From Aptenodytes patagonicus (lineage: Eukaryota; Chordata; Aves; Sphenisciformes; Spheniscidae), in NCBI RefSeq assembly GCF_965638725.1, contig NC_134950.1, positions 132,137,636 through 132,201,635 of the forward strand: a DNA stretch of 64,000 nucleotides, read 5' to 3'. The notes below the pieces were generated by a model. That model saw only the letters and a program-made list of their open reading frames with translations. It ran no database searches and was not told the DNA's origin. This document shows positions 36,101 through 48,430 of the stretch, one piece after another. Positions within the stretch are counted from its first letter, which is position 1. Each line of letters begins with the position of its first letter. Position numbers and translations under genes: made by a program.

Positions 36101-39100
36101 TGCTTTGAGAAGGAGGCTTCACCTTCTGGAGGTTCCTTCCAGCCCAATTTTTTCTGAGATTCTGTGAGCAGATCCTAAGAGTCATGTTTTCTTAGGCATA
36201 TATAGTAATGCATGAGCTGGAAAGCTGTTTTATTTCCTCATATCCTTTGCTAGTCTTCATGGTGAATTCTGATGTGCAGTTAGCCAGTGTATGTTCTGAG
36301 TATTGATAATGAATTGGCATACTCCATTGATTGACACAACTGTTCCTATAATGCTCTGAAATTACCTTCATTTTATAGACTAGATAAACTAGGGGGGCAG
36401 TGAAATAAATTAAAAAACCTCTTCAAGAATCACTTCCCCCACTGGTATCACCGTTTCTGTAATGCCTGCTTTCATCCAAACCTCTGTAGTAAATACAAAA
36501 TTTGATGATAATTTGGGTCTTAATACTTAAAAGATGTTTTTACTTTCTCAGTTAGTAATATTGACAATAGTGCTCATTTTAAGTAGCTGAAATGGAATAG
36601 CCCTTACATCTATTTCATGTTACTCTAGAATCTGGCATTCAATTCCTTTCATCTGGCCCAGCAGTATATGCTGCTAGGTAGCAGTAAATACATTTTCATG
36701 CTGAATTACAAACTAATGTCCTAGTTGATACTTTTAGCATGCAATAATAATGTACATGGCATATATGCTGTTAACTGGCCTGTTCAAAATAATTTAGCTA
36801 ACAAACAAATCAAAATATGGCTATTGAATAACCTGTTCTTTCTTTTCAGGTATGGATTTGTATCTTTCCTGGACAACGTGGATGTTCAAAAAATAGTAGA
36901 AGTAAGCTCTTTGTTGAAATTATCTGAAGAAGTTGATACATGAAGGCTAGAGACATGTTCAGGGGAAACAAAGTTATGTAGCCTGTAGAGTAAATTAGGA
37001 TGAGGAAAGTCTAGGGCTGCCCAAAAAATAAACTTGCTAAAATATCTACTGGTGGTAGAATCTTTGTGTATTTACTTAAAGAAACAAAATTAGTTGTAGC
37101 CTTGGTGTGCTTGAACATCTCACGTCACTGTATTTCTGGTTGTTCTCATTCATTTATGTGCTGGAAAGCTTCATGTGTGTTTTTGGCTGTTTGCTTTCTG
37201 TATTGGATGATTGTCATAGAACCCTTGTGCTTATGGTAGATACATAGACCTGTCAGCATTATTACTGGGAATAACAGTAATAATAACAGAAAACGGCATT
37301 AGTTTTTTACTTAAGTCTCAGCAGTTGAAGTATGTGTTTCTTTCTTGCAGTTTTTGTGCATTTGGACGTTACCTGGAGTGCAAGTATTTTTTAAGCCTCC
37401 TTGACTACAAGATGCAACTGTTCATGTCATGGTTTTCCTGTAGCTCACACAGAAGATAAAGGGGTAGAACTGGTACAGCCCTTCTGCTCTTAGAGTTCAG
37501 TATCAGAGAAGTTTTAAATCTTAACGCTTATGACAAAATCTGTTATTTGGCTTTGGTAGACTTCAGCGGGTCACAAACCACTGACAAAGCTTTTTGTTTT
37601 CCCTCTTTCTACCAAAACTCAGTGCAATAACTGTGAAAATAAACATGTATTGAAATATTTCCCTATCTGAAGTCTTTGCCTCAGAAAACTCCCGTGTCTC
37701 CGGAGGATGAACAGTCTCTCATTTGCTTCTGAAGCTCTCAGGAAAATAGGTCTGAAAGACAAATGCAGATAAATGTGCCAGGCACAAATTTAGTGTTTTG
37801 TGATATGTTCAGATGTGTTTACTGGCTGTCCAGCTCCTTAAGGGGGAAGAGAACATCTTTGAACAAAGTGGAGAGCAGTCAGTCTCCAGCAGGAGATTCT
37901 TGATTCTCATGAAAAGACTTCAGAAGCTTGCTGTTCTCTAACTCTCATGGTATGCTGACAAAAATACTGCCGTATTGAGCAACAGACTTTATCTGAGAAT
38001 GTTTTTTACCATGGGTTACATTTATTGTACTAGATCAGTGTGGAATGCTTGCTCTGAAGCAACAATCTCTGTAGAGAGCTCTTGAGTAGCATTGTCATTT
38101 GAGCCATGTATATTGCTGACTTTCTGTGTGCATTTCTTCAAAACTAAAAGCCCGCAGTGTATCTCTATAGTACTTGCTGATGTGACTTTGTACACCAGAG
38201 GTCTTGGAAGACCCAGAGGTATATGGCAGACTTTCTTTTCAGTGCAAATTCCAGGTGTACAGGCAGTACAAATTACTGTCTTGTCAGGAAGAATCATGTC
38301 CAGCTAGAAATCATCTTACAAAGCTGTTAGCTTCTAGAGGGGATGGAAAGAGGGAAAGGATGAACATCTGCATTTTAGAGCTTGTCATAAGCAGACATCA
38401 CCTCGCTAAACCATTTCAGGCGTTATCTGTACTGAGTGGTCACAATGTTTTATGTAAATAACAAGATAGAGCCTCTGGGTAGTTAGAATCACTCTAGATG
38501 CCAGTGCTTGTTGGCCTAGCTCTGTAGCTTTGTGCAATCTGAAAGTATTTTTCTTCTGATTTAGGTCTGATTCCATTTGTAACTGCACTCTGGTCCAGAG
38601 TGAACCTGTTTGCAGTTCAGAGCAGAAAGCTACCTTCTGCTTTGAGGGGAGGTCTGTCTTCGAAGAGCTCTTGGTTGCTCAAGTGGAAAAGATGGTTTTG
38701 CATGGTTCTGAGCACAACAGGACTGTAGGATCAATTGGAGGAAAAAAAAAAACAAAACCCCAAAACCCCCCCAATATATCTTACTTGATCCTATTTTTAT
38801 CAGTATGAGAAGATGAACAAATTACAAGACTTTTTCTGTATTACTGTTCTGTTTATTTTGCTTATTTTTACAATCAACAATAAAGTTGCTGTTACCTGTT
38901 CAAAGTACTTTAGCAGAAATGGGAGGAAAAGCTTGGTGAGGTGTCTGTCAAAATTGCAAACTGCCTATTTCCTTCTGAAGCAGGCAAGTTTTTAGTGTTC
39001 CATGAGATAGATGCAGATTATGTAGTCTATTTAGATTTCTAATAGTGATTTTAATACTTGGTACTAAATTTGTATTAATGGGAGTAAAACAAATCTTCTA

Positions 39101-42100
39101 CTTCTGATGTGTAAAGCATTTGTAAACCTCAATGTAGCCCTCTGAACTGTAACAGAGTACTTACTTCAGGTAGTGTCATGTGTGCTATGCACATCTTCAT
39201 AGGTGGGTAAACAAGTTTCTTGTCACCATCATGGCAGAGAATGTGAGATCAGACCCAAAGGTGAATTCGCTTTTGGAAGTTTTGTGTGGAGAAGTTCTTG
39301 AGTACCTGAATAAACATTAATCTACTTAAATCCATGTATTAAAGTGACTTTCTATACTCTAGACTTAAACTGTAATCTTGCAGAGAACAAAATCTTACAG
39401 GCCCTCTCCTACAGTCAGTCCAAATAGACCTTGAAGTGTAAGGATGTTGTGGTGCCATTTCAGCCTACATCCGTCGGTGAATGTTCTAGTTTTTCAAACT
39501 AAGCAGTTTTGCTGAAGAACACATAATTCAACTTCTGCAGGGAGGAAGGGTGCTTGGAATTCTTCCTGTGCTTTTGTTATGGCCCCAGATACTGTGCTGG
39601 CAAAGCAGTACTCAATCATTGATCATTGGAAGTCTGAAATCCTGTCTTCTGTGTGAACTAGCATTTGGGCACAACTTGCAGAATGAGAAGTTACATGTGT
39701 TCTCGGGCATTTGCTGAGCACTGAGGAGTGCTTTCAGCCCTGTTTTGCAAGTCTGTCAGATGCTTGTATTCCTGGGTTTGGGGTATTTGAGGAGCATGTG
39801 AACCGTATTTCAGTTTTGCTCTTTCTTTATAGTCTGTGCTGCATAGATGCTTTGGCCAAAAAAGTTGTGAAATATCATGTTTGCTGGATGTCCCAAAGGA
39901 GCGCATGTGAAAATCTCTCTAGAGAGAATACAGTAACATGCAGGTAAACAGTAGTGCTTAGACAGCCTTCCATTTCCTTTAATATTGGGTGGACAGCTTC
40001 TAACATATTACATGAAGCCTGTTAGGAAGTTTGTGGGAAGGAAGGTAAGTGGTGATGTAAACAGGGTTTCAAGGGAACCTATACTATGGTCACTCTGCAT
40101 TAATATCCTTACTGAGGCAGGAATAGTTCGAATCTGTGTATATAAAAGCAGAAGGCTGACAGTCACTAATAGGTAGTTGCAAACTACTAGTAGTGTATGC
40201 TGCTATTAAGGCAAGTGATATATAATAGGTTTGGAGAGTCGGTGAGTAGGGAAATGAGTGTGCTGAGAGCATTGCAGGAAATTAAAGGTAAAAGGCATAA
40301 GTTGAGGTGGGAGAATTAGAATGGAGGCTGTTGAGCCTGTATGCAAGTTGATGATACTGTGGTGTAGAAGCAGAGTACAGTCTCTTTAAAATGAAACAAA
40401 CCACCCACTTGCTGATTCCGCAGCTTACAGAATAACCTGTCTTTCAGTCACAAATCAACTTCCATGGCAAAAAGCTGAAACTGGGGCCAGCGATTAGAAA
40501 GCAACAAAACTTGTGTAAGTATACATAAACAAATTTGTTCATATTGCAAGTATATTAAAAATTTTGTTTTTTTTCTTAATTCTACATTAACATCCTTGTA
40601 AATCCTTTTTATCTGATGTAATATGTATATTACAATTCAGTTCTGAATTTTATGACCTCACTACTTCAGTGGTGTTGCACAGATTTAATAATAAAACTCA
40701 GGTTGGTAGCACAATACAGTTAATGTTGAGTTGAATTTGAGTCAAAACGCTTAAGGTTTTTTGCAGCTTGAATTCAGATTATTAATGAAATACATGTGAA
40801 AATGTCTTAATGCTTTATTTTTCTTTGCTTTAAAACAAGGTTCTTATGTGCATCCCAGACCGTTAGTCTTCAATCCTCCTGCACCACAGTTCCATAGTGT
40901 ATGGGGTAATCAAAATACAGAGACATACATGCAGCCTCCAGCTGTAATGAGCCCAGTAACACAGTATGTTCAGGTAAGGCTGTTCATGCCACTGATTTTG
41001 CATCATAATATTTTTGAAGGTGCAAGCACATACAACTTCAGGAATATGTATTGAGATTCCAGTCTTATCTTACCCACTTGTTTTCATATTACCTTCCCCA
41101 ATAAGAAACGCCCAACTTAAAACCACATAAAAGAATGCCAACGACCCTGAAAAAATTATTCAGTGATGCGATCTCTTTATAAAACAAAAGATGGGAAGAT
41201 ACTTCTTATTTTGAGAACGAGAAAACTGTTGGAGGTGGAGCTAAGATTTAATCATATAACAGTTCTTAAGTGGTCTTGTTACTTGTCACAGATGCACTTC
41301 ACAAATCAAATGCATCTGGATATTTAATGTACTGCTGCCCTGCCTCAGAATAAACCACAAACTTTAAAATGTATTTTTTTAAACAAGTATGGAACCAGAA
41401 GTTGGCTGTGGACTTCTTTTTAAGAACACTGTTACGGCATCTGCTGTTAACAGCTGGGACCAGTACAGTATGGCTACAGGACATCACTTTATTGGTACTT
41501 CAGATAAGCATTCTTACTGAGGTGTAGGTAGAGTACTTCTGGCCTTGTTAATGAGTCCTGTACTGTGAATAGAAGGCTTTCCAGATTATGGTCTCTTCCT
41601 GTATTAACCCTATATGATATAGCAATACAACAGGGCAATATTAATTGCAAACTGATTCTGTTTTGTATATTTTCTTAAGCAAAAGATGATGAGCAAACTG
41701 CAGTGACTCGCAAAAATATTTTTTGCCAAGGCAGAGAGCTTGACAGTAGCACTCTTGCTGATTCTCTAAGTTTATTGGGAGAGTGAAATAGTGTAGGAGG
41801 AACTAATTCTCTTAAATGCTGGAATGTGCCTTTAGCTATTCTCTGAAGAAGCTGAGAAGGTTCCAGGTTAACACTGTATTAAAATACTTGCAGTGAAGAA
41901 ATGCTGGGAAATTGTCTGAATTGTAATACTTAGCTTGCCTTTGGCTCCAAGAAGCTGATCTCCAGGCTGTAGTCCATTATTTCATGGTAGTTGGTCTGTT
42001 TCAGGTCTACTTTAGAAAGTTTATGGGATGAGTTGTACTTCTGAAATGACTAAAAAGATCAGCTACAAGCAGACGTGGTATTTTTAGATGTGTAATACAC

Positions 42101-45100
42101 TTTAGAATCCCACTTTCTTGAGATTTTTAGTGCCTGAAGTGCTGAAACCCCAAGGGAAATCTGTAAGGGTTGCTTTTAAATAATGAAGCTAGTCTGAAAC
42201 AGGAATTGAAGTAACAATGTGACTACATATTTCTAAAAACGCTCTCCTGGCTTTATAAATACCTTTACAGATACCATACTTTTATCTTGCTTCAAACTTG
42301 CATTTTTAAAAAAAAGCTTTATTTGCAGACATATCCATACAGTTCGCCAGCTTTATTGATACAGCAGCAAGTTCCTGTAGGATATCAGCCAGCCTACAAC
42401 TACCAGGTATGTAATTCTTTAGTAGCAGCAGAAAGGCTGTTTGATACCTGACAAAACTTGAATGGAATGAACGGTGTTAACTTGAGTCTGATCTTTCTGT
42501 GTTTGTCTTTCTGTGAATTCTATTTCCCTTCAGCTCCTGCCTCACAGAAATCAAAAGTAAAAACAAAATTAGTGATGTTTTTATTCTAATGCAATGAAAA
42601 CTGTTCAATAATTTAGCATACTCTAGTTTGGTGTTTTTTTAAAATACGCAATGATAAAACAACTTCCAAATTAGCAAAAAGTACATGGATCAGTGATACT
42701 CTTTTCTCGTGGGAAGGAACTTTGCATTTGTACATGCTATAGTGCAGGTAGTTGATGTTAGTTACTTAAAACAGAATCACTGAGTTTTATCAGACTATAT
42801 AAGTATGGGATGTATATAGAGGGGGGGGGGATGTGCTCTTGAGCTCTGAAAATGTCTGGGAAGGCACTTAGCTGATAGTGATTTTTGAACTCGTAAGTGA
42901 AATGTGCGGGTAAGTCCTGTTACTGAAAATAAACTAGAAGTAGTTTAGTAACTGGAAGTAACTAGAGGTTTGAGATGTTTTCAGTGTGGCTGCTGTGATT
43001 CCCCTTATTTTCCTAATCTTTAGAAATCTTGTTTTTTAAATATGTTTTTAAAACTTGGAATGAGAAGAGGAAGGAGGTAGTTGAGTTTGTGGTAAGGATG
43101 ACCTTGTGCCAAACACTACATGAGGTACATGTGAAAAAGCTATCTTGCTGGATAGAAGACTGTAAACTACTGTTTAATGAAAAATCCAGACATGAAATGT
43201 TATAAATGATGGCTCTTAAAGAGCGGCTACTTGCCTGTGTTGGAAATGAATGAATACAAGCTGGTTCTTGTCCAATTCTTGTTTAAGGTTCAACCACAAT
43301 GGCTTGCTGGGGAGCAAAGAAATTATGTTATGCCTCCGGTAAGTCTACAAAGTTAAGCTTCTGGAACTTTGTCTTCTCAATTAGCACACTGTTTTGACAG
43401 CTTGATACTTAAAAAAAAAATATCAAACTCTTGTTTTGTTGACTGGATCTATGTCATCTGGTCTATACAAATCTGTAGCTGCTGATGGGAGTAGGTAATT
43501 GTTTAGGATTTCCTACTGACTTGGTGCTTTTTTTAGGACCTGCCTGGCAGAAAAGAACTATCTGTTTTATGGCATTATTCCATATGTTCTGGTCACAGAA
43601 TTCTGAATTTTAGCATGAACAGAACTGTCTTTTCATGAAAAGTTGAAGGAAAAATAAGTGGTAACCTGATGCACAATCCTGGCTTACAAGATCTGTATAA
43701 TATTACTGCTTATTGTTCCAAATTTTCTTAAATTTAAAAAGCCTCAAAATATTCTGCTCTGCAAATGCTGATTTTTTTTTTTTGGCTCCTTTCAACAGTT
43801 GTTTTATTTTTTAAATGATTTGCCAGGCTGCTACAGACTGTAGATGGTGCTGATGGCTTCTAAAGAAATTACTTGCTTTCTGTGACCTTACACAAGTGAC
43901 ATCCACAAGAGAGGAAAATATATTGTGTATTTCTTTAACAGTGTTGGAACTTAAACTTGCATCTTAGAAGGCATTTTTGTGTTCTTTGGGTATAATCTTG
44001 TATTTATTGAGTACAGTTTCTATTAAGTGTTTAAAAGCTGTAATACTTAATTTTCTTCTGAATGGTATTCTTTCAAGCTAATTCCCAGCAGAATGTAGAA
44101 CGTGTGGAAGGTAAATGGCGAAAAAATGAAGAAAATGGAACTCTGTGCATATATATATATTGCTGCCTGCATGCATCTGACAATTCTGTCTGATCATATT
44201 AGAAGAATACTTTTTTCCTGCTCATTTCCAGTCGTGTGTACTAAGCTTTACTTTCAGCTTCTCAGCAGAGAAGCAGCCTTTTTCTTTTCATGGAAAGTCT
44301 GTATTTCTGTTAGTGAGAATTACCTTTGCTTTAATGGGGGAAGAAACACTCGAAAGAGTTCAGAAGTCACTGAAATACTGATTACCCTGTTGGCTTGAAA
44401 CAAAACATCCGTGAACATGATATGGCCACAGTATATCACTCAACAATTAAATGGTAGCAAGCCAAAGAGTTTTGAGAGGTGTGCATGGTGGTTTTCATTA
44501 GACATTTTAAGCTTGATTATATGAGCAAGCAACTTTTTTTAGAACATTCTCAGTTAAGCAACTTTAAGTATCATTCTTTACATACTCAAAAGAGGACAGG
44601 CACATAAGGAGATAGGAAACTTCATCCTTCAGTCTACTGCTTCATACCTACCTATTTGTTTGGTGGATAATCACAATTTCCATTCATAAATGGAATGCCC
44701 CAGTTGTGATGAGGTCAGATATGATACGCCTTTTGATGGTTAGGGATGGTGGTCAAGGGAATAGTCTACTAACACGGTAGGCTTCCGTATCTCCCAATAT
44801 CATCAGCTTGAAATTACAGTGTCAGTGTTCAAGGGCTTTTGGGAGTGTCGGGTGGTACATGTTGTGGTTGCTGTGTATAATCACAAATAACATCCTTAAG
44901 AATGATGTTCCAAGAAACTGAAAACTACTGTCAAGCCTGGGTAAATCTGACTACTTTGAAGAAAAAGTTTTGCCCCTGGAAAGTGAGAATGCTTAACCCT
45001 GCTGTTGAGATCCTGGTAAAATTGGCTGTAAAAGCTGCTAATTCTCTCTGGAAGGGTGTTTCTGTAAAGAGTAACTGCTTTATCAGCCTCTTTGCTATTG

Positions 45101-47469
45101 TAATTAAACTCTGCACTGGGTTGCCAATTGCAACACTGCACTGTAAGCAGAGGGAAGTGGGGAGAGTTTTAAAAAAAAAAAAGCTGTAAAATGGCTCGTG
45201 TTTTTCTAGACCTTTTTACATCTTAAAAAATGGAGTATATTAGCATGAAGGAAGCTTCAAACAAGAAATAACTGTAGAGAGAAAAGCAACTTCTTGGAAG
45301 GGTGGTGGTAGTAGATGTTTTGTTTCCCCTTCTTTCATTTGATTTTAGTGCTTAATCTCTTGAAGTTACCTGCTGGTTGTCTTGAATTCTCAGTGAATGC
45401 CTTCGTTGCTCAATACGCTTGATGGCAAAACCCATACATGGAGGAAGTAGGTTGAGGAGCTAACTCTCAAGAGTGATTACAGTGGGGAGAAAAGACATTT
45501 ATTAGAATATATCCTTTTTGGAAGGGAGTAGAACTGTCTTAAAACAGATCAGGATACAGTATTTCCTCCACTCGTGAAACTTTACTAAATGTGTGAAGAT
45601 AAATTTGGCATAGCTTATGGATAGGTGAGGACCAGTGACAACACAACTGTGCATATTTTCCCAGTGTTACTGAAACTGCAATATTTAAAAAAAACTATAC
45701 AGGTTTATACTTCAGTAAGCTATCACTGCACTGAGGATCCAGAATTTATACAGACAGAATGTGCTGTTCCAGAGCCCACGCAGTCGTCTACTAACAGTCC
45801 ACAAAAGGTAAGTGCTTTCTCAAAACTTGAGTGTCTTTTGTCATAAATCCTATTCCCAGAAATTTGCATGTGAGGATTATGTGGCTTGGTGAAGAGGGCC
45901 TCTGACCAGTATCCTAGAAATTAAGGTTATATTTGCTGCTTTAGCCAGTTGCTCAATCCACTGTATCTGATTTCTGTGTACAACTTCAGAAGCCTCACGT
46001 TTCCTTGAAATTATTAGTGCTTGTCTCTAGTGCTGAGGGCTGTATAAAATCTGTGTTCTACTTCATTAAGTACAACAGTGTTTTTAAGTTAGAAGGCTCT
46101 ACTTAAACTGCTGAGAATTATAGGGGAAACTAAGTATTAAAAAAGCAGGTTAGGTAGAACTGCCTGCTATCTTATGCAGATTTATTTTAAGCTTCAAACA
46201 TCTGAATTGGTAATGTTTTGCTCCCTTCACCTTCTTTTGTGGAAGGTGACCCCAGTTTGGCCAACAGTTGGCTCTGAATTCAATTTTCTTAAGGAGACTT
46301 CATTTTCCAGCTGTCAGCCTATTCCAAAACTGAACTGGTATGTCACCGGTCAGAGCTGTTATGTTGTAAGTAACATCTAAGGGTGATAATGAGTTACCAA
46401 GATAAAAGATTTAAAAAAAAAAAAAGACAGAGCTCAGGAAATGTAAGGCAGTTCAGAAGAATCTTGAATGCTAAGTAAACCCTGTGACACACCCATATTG
46501 CTAGTAGTGGGCTAACTAAGAAAATTAGTATTGTTTATGGATGCACCTATAACTGTATTTCAGAAGTCTGTGGACAGGAGCATACAAACAGTAGTATCCT
46601 GTCTGTTTAATCCTGAGAACCGTCTGAGGAACACCTTTGTATCACAGGAAGACTACTTTAAGGTATGTAGTGAAAGCAAAATTAAATCCCTCAAACATGG
46701 CTGACCTTCAATTTGTTCACCTACAGGACGCCATAAAGATGAAGGTATTAAGAATGCCATTTGAATTTTCTCTTGTACATGCTCTGAGATGTATAGGTTT
46801 GGCTCTCAGTTGCTTAATACTGGAAACAAGTGCTGAAGTTGGATTCAGTGGATTTAATACAAGACTGCATAAAAAATGCTGAACAGTTAACTCATGGATG
46901 CTTAGAGCATAAGACTGGCTAATCACTTCTCAGTGACATTGCTGAAAGGGCAGTGGGGTTACTCCCTAGTATGGGTAGAGGATGTTGAGTTTGAGCCTTT
47001 ATGGTCTTTACACCAGTTAAGTACCCACTGTGGATGGTGGCTCTTTATAGTTTGTGTAAAATGTCTACACTTTAACCAATGAACTGTAGTCCAGGTTGGT
47101 GTCTGGTCATTGGTTTTTTGCTGTATGTGTACAGTCTTTGTAGAATTGCAGTTTCTGATTACATTTCAAGTGGTGTTTTAATTTCTGTTGTTTATTAATG
47201 TTACATTTAAGACTTTGCTTCCTTTTTTTAAAAGGACAGACATATGAACTAGGCACATGTACTCTGAAGCAGGAATACAGAAGCTGTATTTATCAGTTTT
47301 GGAGGGGGTTGGATAGAGTACAGAATGTCTTGGGATACTTTTCATGAAACTTTAGTTGCTTTATTTTGATTATCTAGAAAATTTTTTTCCTGTCTTTTCT
47401 CCTATCCCATTTCAGGAGAGGAAGGCGCATCACTTCAGAAAAGGAAGAGCAGTACTCAAAAGTGTTTGA
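30126..47469 (+). CDS. DAZL: DAZL, germ-cell RNA-binding protein (complete gene, 11 coding exons)
   Basis: DAZL is a cytoplasmic germ-cell protein that binds the 3' UTRs of target mRNAs and promotes their translation and stability, with poly(A)-binding protein and Pumilio family partners; it is needed for germ-cell development. The joined exons (30126-30128, 34982-35116, 35381-35472, 36850-36901, 40448-40514, 40840-40973, 42329-42406, 43288-43338, 45703-45807, 46564-46662, 47416-47469) give 289 codons plus TGA, matching the family length. One RRM lies at about residues 36-113, with RNP2 VFVGGI at 38-43 and RNP1 KGYGFVSF at 76-83. The DAZ motif is at about 162-187 (TYPYSSPALL to YNYQ). The C-terminus has the conserved SVDRSIQTVVSCLFNPENR segment and a basic tail. 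All introns are GT-AG and no frame damage is seen. The gene looks intact and functional. Confidence 0.97.
34982..35116 (+). CDS. DAZL: DAZL exon 2
   Basis: 135 nt, residues 2-46. Acceptor AAATTTTTCAG, donor GTATTT (weak at +3 to +6). Encodes the variable N-terminus, then the conserved TSQGYVLPEGKIMPNTVF stretch with RNP2. Confidence 0.96.
35381..35472 (+). CDS. DAZL: DAZL exon 3
   Basis: 92 nt, residues 47-77 (last codon split, phase 2). Acceptor TTTCTTTTAG, donor GTGAGT. Encodes the first RRM helix and the central strands, with KEVKIITDRTGVSK. Confidence 0.97.
36088..36172 (+). mobile_element. short CR1 3' end in DAZL intron 3
   Basis: CCCTGCTTTGAGAAGGAGG, then GGAGGTTCCTTCCAGCCC, then TTCTGAGATTCTGTGAG is the order of a CR1 3' terminus in sense orientation, diverged. 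It lies between DAZL exons 3 and 4. The 5' limit is unclear. Confidence 0.65.
36850..36901 (+). CDS. DAZL: DAZL exon 4
   Basis: 52 nt, completes Gly77 and runs to Glu94. Acceptor TTCTTTTCAG, donor GTAAGC. Carries most of RNP1 (GYGFVSF) and DVDVQKIVE. It is not a multiple of three. Confidence 0.97.
40448..40514 (+). CDS. DAZL: DAZL exon 5
   Basis: 67 nt, residues 95-117 (last codon split after one base). Acceptor CTGTCTTTCAG, donor GTAAGT. Encodes the end of the RRM, SQINFHGKKLKLGPAIRK. Confidence 0.97.
40840..40973 (+). CDS. DAZL: DAZL exon 6
   Basis: 134 nt, residues 117-161. Acceptor TTGCTTTAAAACAAG, donor GTAAGG. Encodes the proline-rich linker with HPRPLVFNPPAPQFHSVW and NTETYMQP. Confidence 0.96.
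42329..42406 (+). CDS. DAZL: DAZL exon 7 (DAZ motif)
   Basis: 78 nt, residues 162-187, phase 0 at both ends. Acceptor CTTTATTTGCAG, donor GTATGT. Encodes the single DAZ motif, the protein-interaction segment. The matching unit is the one repeated in primate Y-linked DAZ genes; here it is present once. Confidence 0.96.
43288..43338 (+). CDS. DAZL: DAZL exon 8
   Basis: 51 nt, residues 188-204, phase 0 at both ends. Acceptor TCTTGTTTAAG, donor GTAAGT. Encodes VQPQWLAGEQRNYVMPP. Confidence 0.95.
45703..45807 (+). CDS. DAZL: DAZL exon 9
   Basis: 105 nt, residues 205-239, phase 0 at both ends. Donor GTAAGT is strong. The acceptor is unusual: the 20 bases before the CAG are mostly A (TTTAAAAAAAACTATACAG), with almost no polypyrimidine tract. 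Encodes VYTSVSYHCTEDPEF and ECAVPEPTQ. Confidence 0.94.
46564..46662 (+). CDS. DAZL: DAZL exon 10
   Basis: 99 nt, residues 240-272, phase 0 at both ends. Acceptor ACTGTATTTCAG, donor GTATGT. Encodes the highly conserved C-terminal block KSVDRSIQTVVSCLFNPEN to SQEDYFK. Confidence 0.97.
47416..47469 (+). CDS. DAZL: DAZL exon 11, coding part with stop
   Basis: 17 codons plus TGA, residues 273-289. Acceptor TATCCCATTTCAG. Encodes the basic tail with HHFRKGRAVLKSV, the normal end of the protein. The same exon continues as 3' UTR. Confidence 0.96.
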   Translation, partial: ERKAHHFRKGRAVLKSV

Positions 47470-48308
47470 TCAACAAAGACTTTAAAGTATCTAAATTCAT
47501 TAACTTGATGTTACTACAGTTCAGTTTATACTGCATATATTGCTAACCTTTTTCAAAAAGTTGCTTCAAGTTGAAGTTTGTGTTCCTATTCTACCTGTTC
47601 CAATACAATTGTTTTTGCTTGAGTAGTTTGAAGTTTAAAGTTGTAAGAGTTGACAAAACATCCAGGTTTTATTAATCGTTTGCATGCTTCTCCTGATAAC
47701 TAACTGGAATGTTAAAGAGGTTATATGGGAAAAACACTTCTTGTTTGGTGCATGTGGATTTTCTTCTGAGCTTTAAGGTACAGTTTGCATGTTACACTTA
47801 GTTTTTCTTAAACCACAATTTAAGTGACTAATACTGACTAGTTACCTCTTGCAGTTTAAAAATGGAAGAAGTTATTTGCCCAAGAGGCTGTATTTTAAAA
47901 CTGAGCTCTTAATCAGTGGAACAGAAGATGTCAAGTTGTAACTCAACTGAAGCCCTTTAAGTCCTGGTTGTCTTTAGACTATGTAATCAATGTGGTTATG
48001 TTCATTAATGACAGTTTATGTACCTGCAGTCTTGAGCATCACTATGAGTTTTGGGAAAGTAATTAAGAGAATCCTAAAATTTCTATGTGTAACTTAAGAT
48101 GCAAGAATGTAATTAGCTGTATTAGCTACTCAGTAGAGTACGCTTTTTTACTTGAAAAATTTTAGCAATACCTGTATGTTGAAATTGTGAGAAAATACTG
48201 CATTTAAAATGTGCCTTTGTTATGTGATGTAAACTGTTAATCAAAGAATATCTGTAAGCCTATTTTAATAATTATGTAGATTTTAGTCGTGTGTTTTGAA
48301 ACAATTAA

Positions 48309-48314
48309 AATAAA
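48309..48314 (+). promoter_or_regulatory. DAZL: poly(A) signal AATAAA, proximal
   Basis: First canonical AATAAA after the DAZL stop codon, 840 bp downstream. It is followed by T-rich sequence, then TGTGT-free DNA. Confidence 0.6.
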
Positions 48315-48407
48315 TTTTTATTTTGACTTGGCTTCCCAAACTTCTAGTGACATGCTAGTATAATACTAGAGTTAATTTTAAGCTACCTTGAGAAAGACAT
48401 ACAGCAT

Positions 48408-48413
48408 AATAAA
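48408..48413 (+). promoter_or_regulatory. DAZL: poly(A) signal AATAAA, distal
   Basis: A second AATAAA about 100 bp after the first, followed by a TTTGTGG element. Either could be used. Confidence 0.55.
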
Positions 48414-48430
48414 GATTTGTGGAAGCTATT

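Larger units (their letters stand above)
47470..48430 (+). other. DAZL: DAZL 3' UTR
   Basis: AT-rich, non-coding sequence following the stop codon, running about 0.85-0.95 kb to the first poly(A) signals. The true cleavage site cannot be fixed from sequence. Confidence 0.7.

Noticed and set aside
36725-36943. 72-residue plus-strand frame
   Set aside because: It is DAZL exon 4 with intron sequence on both sides; the splice sites at 36849 and 36902 define the real exon.
45625-45846. 73-residue plus-strand frame
   Set aside because: DAZL exon 9 with flanking intron.
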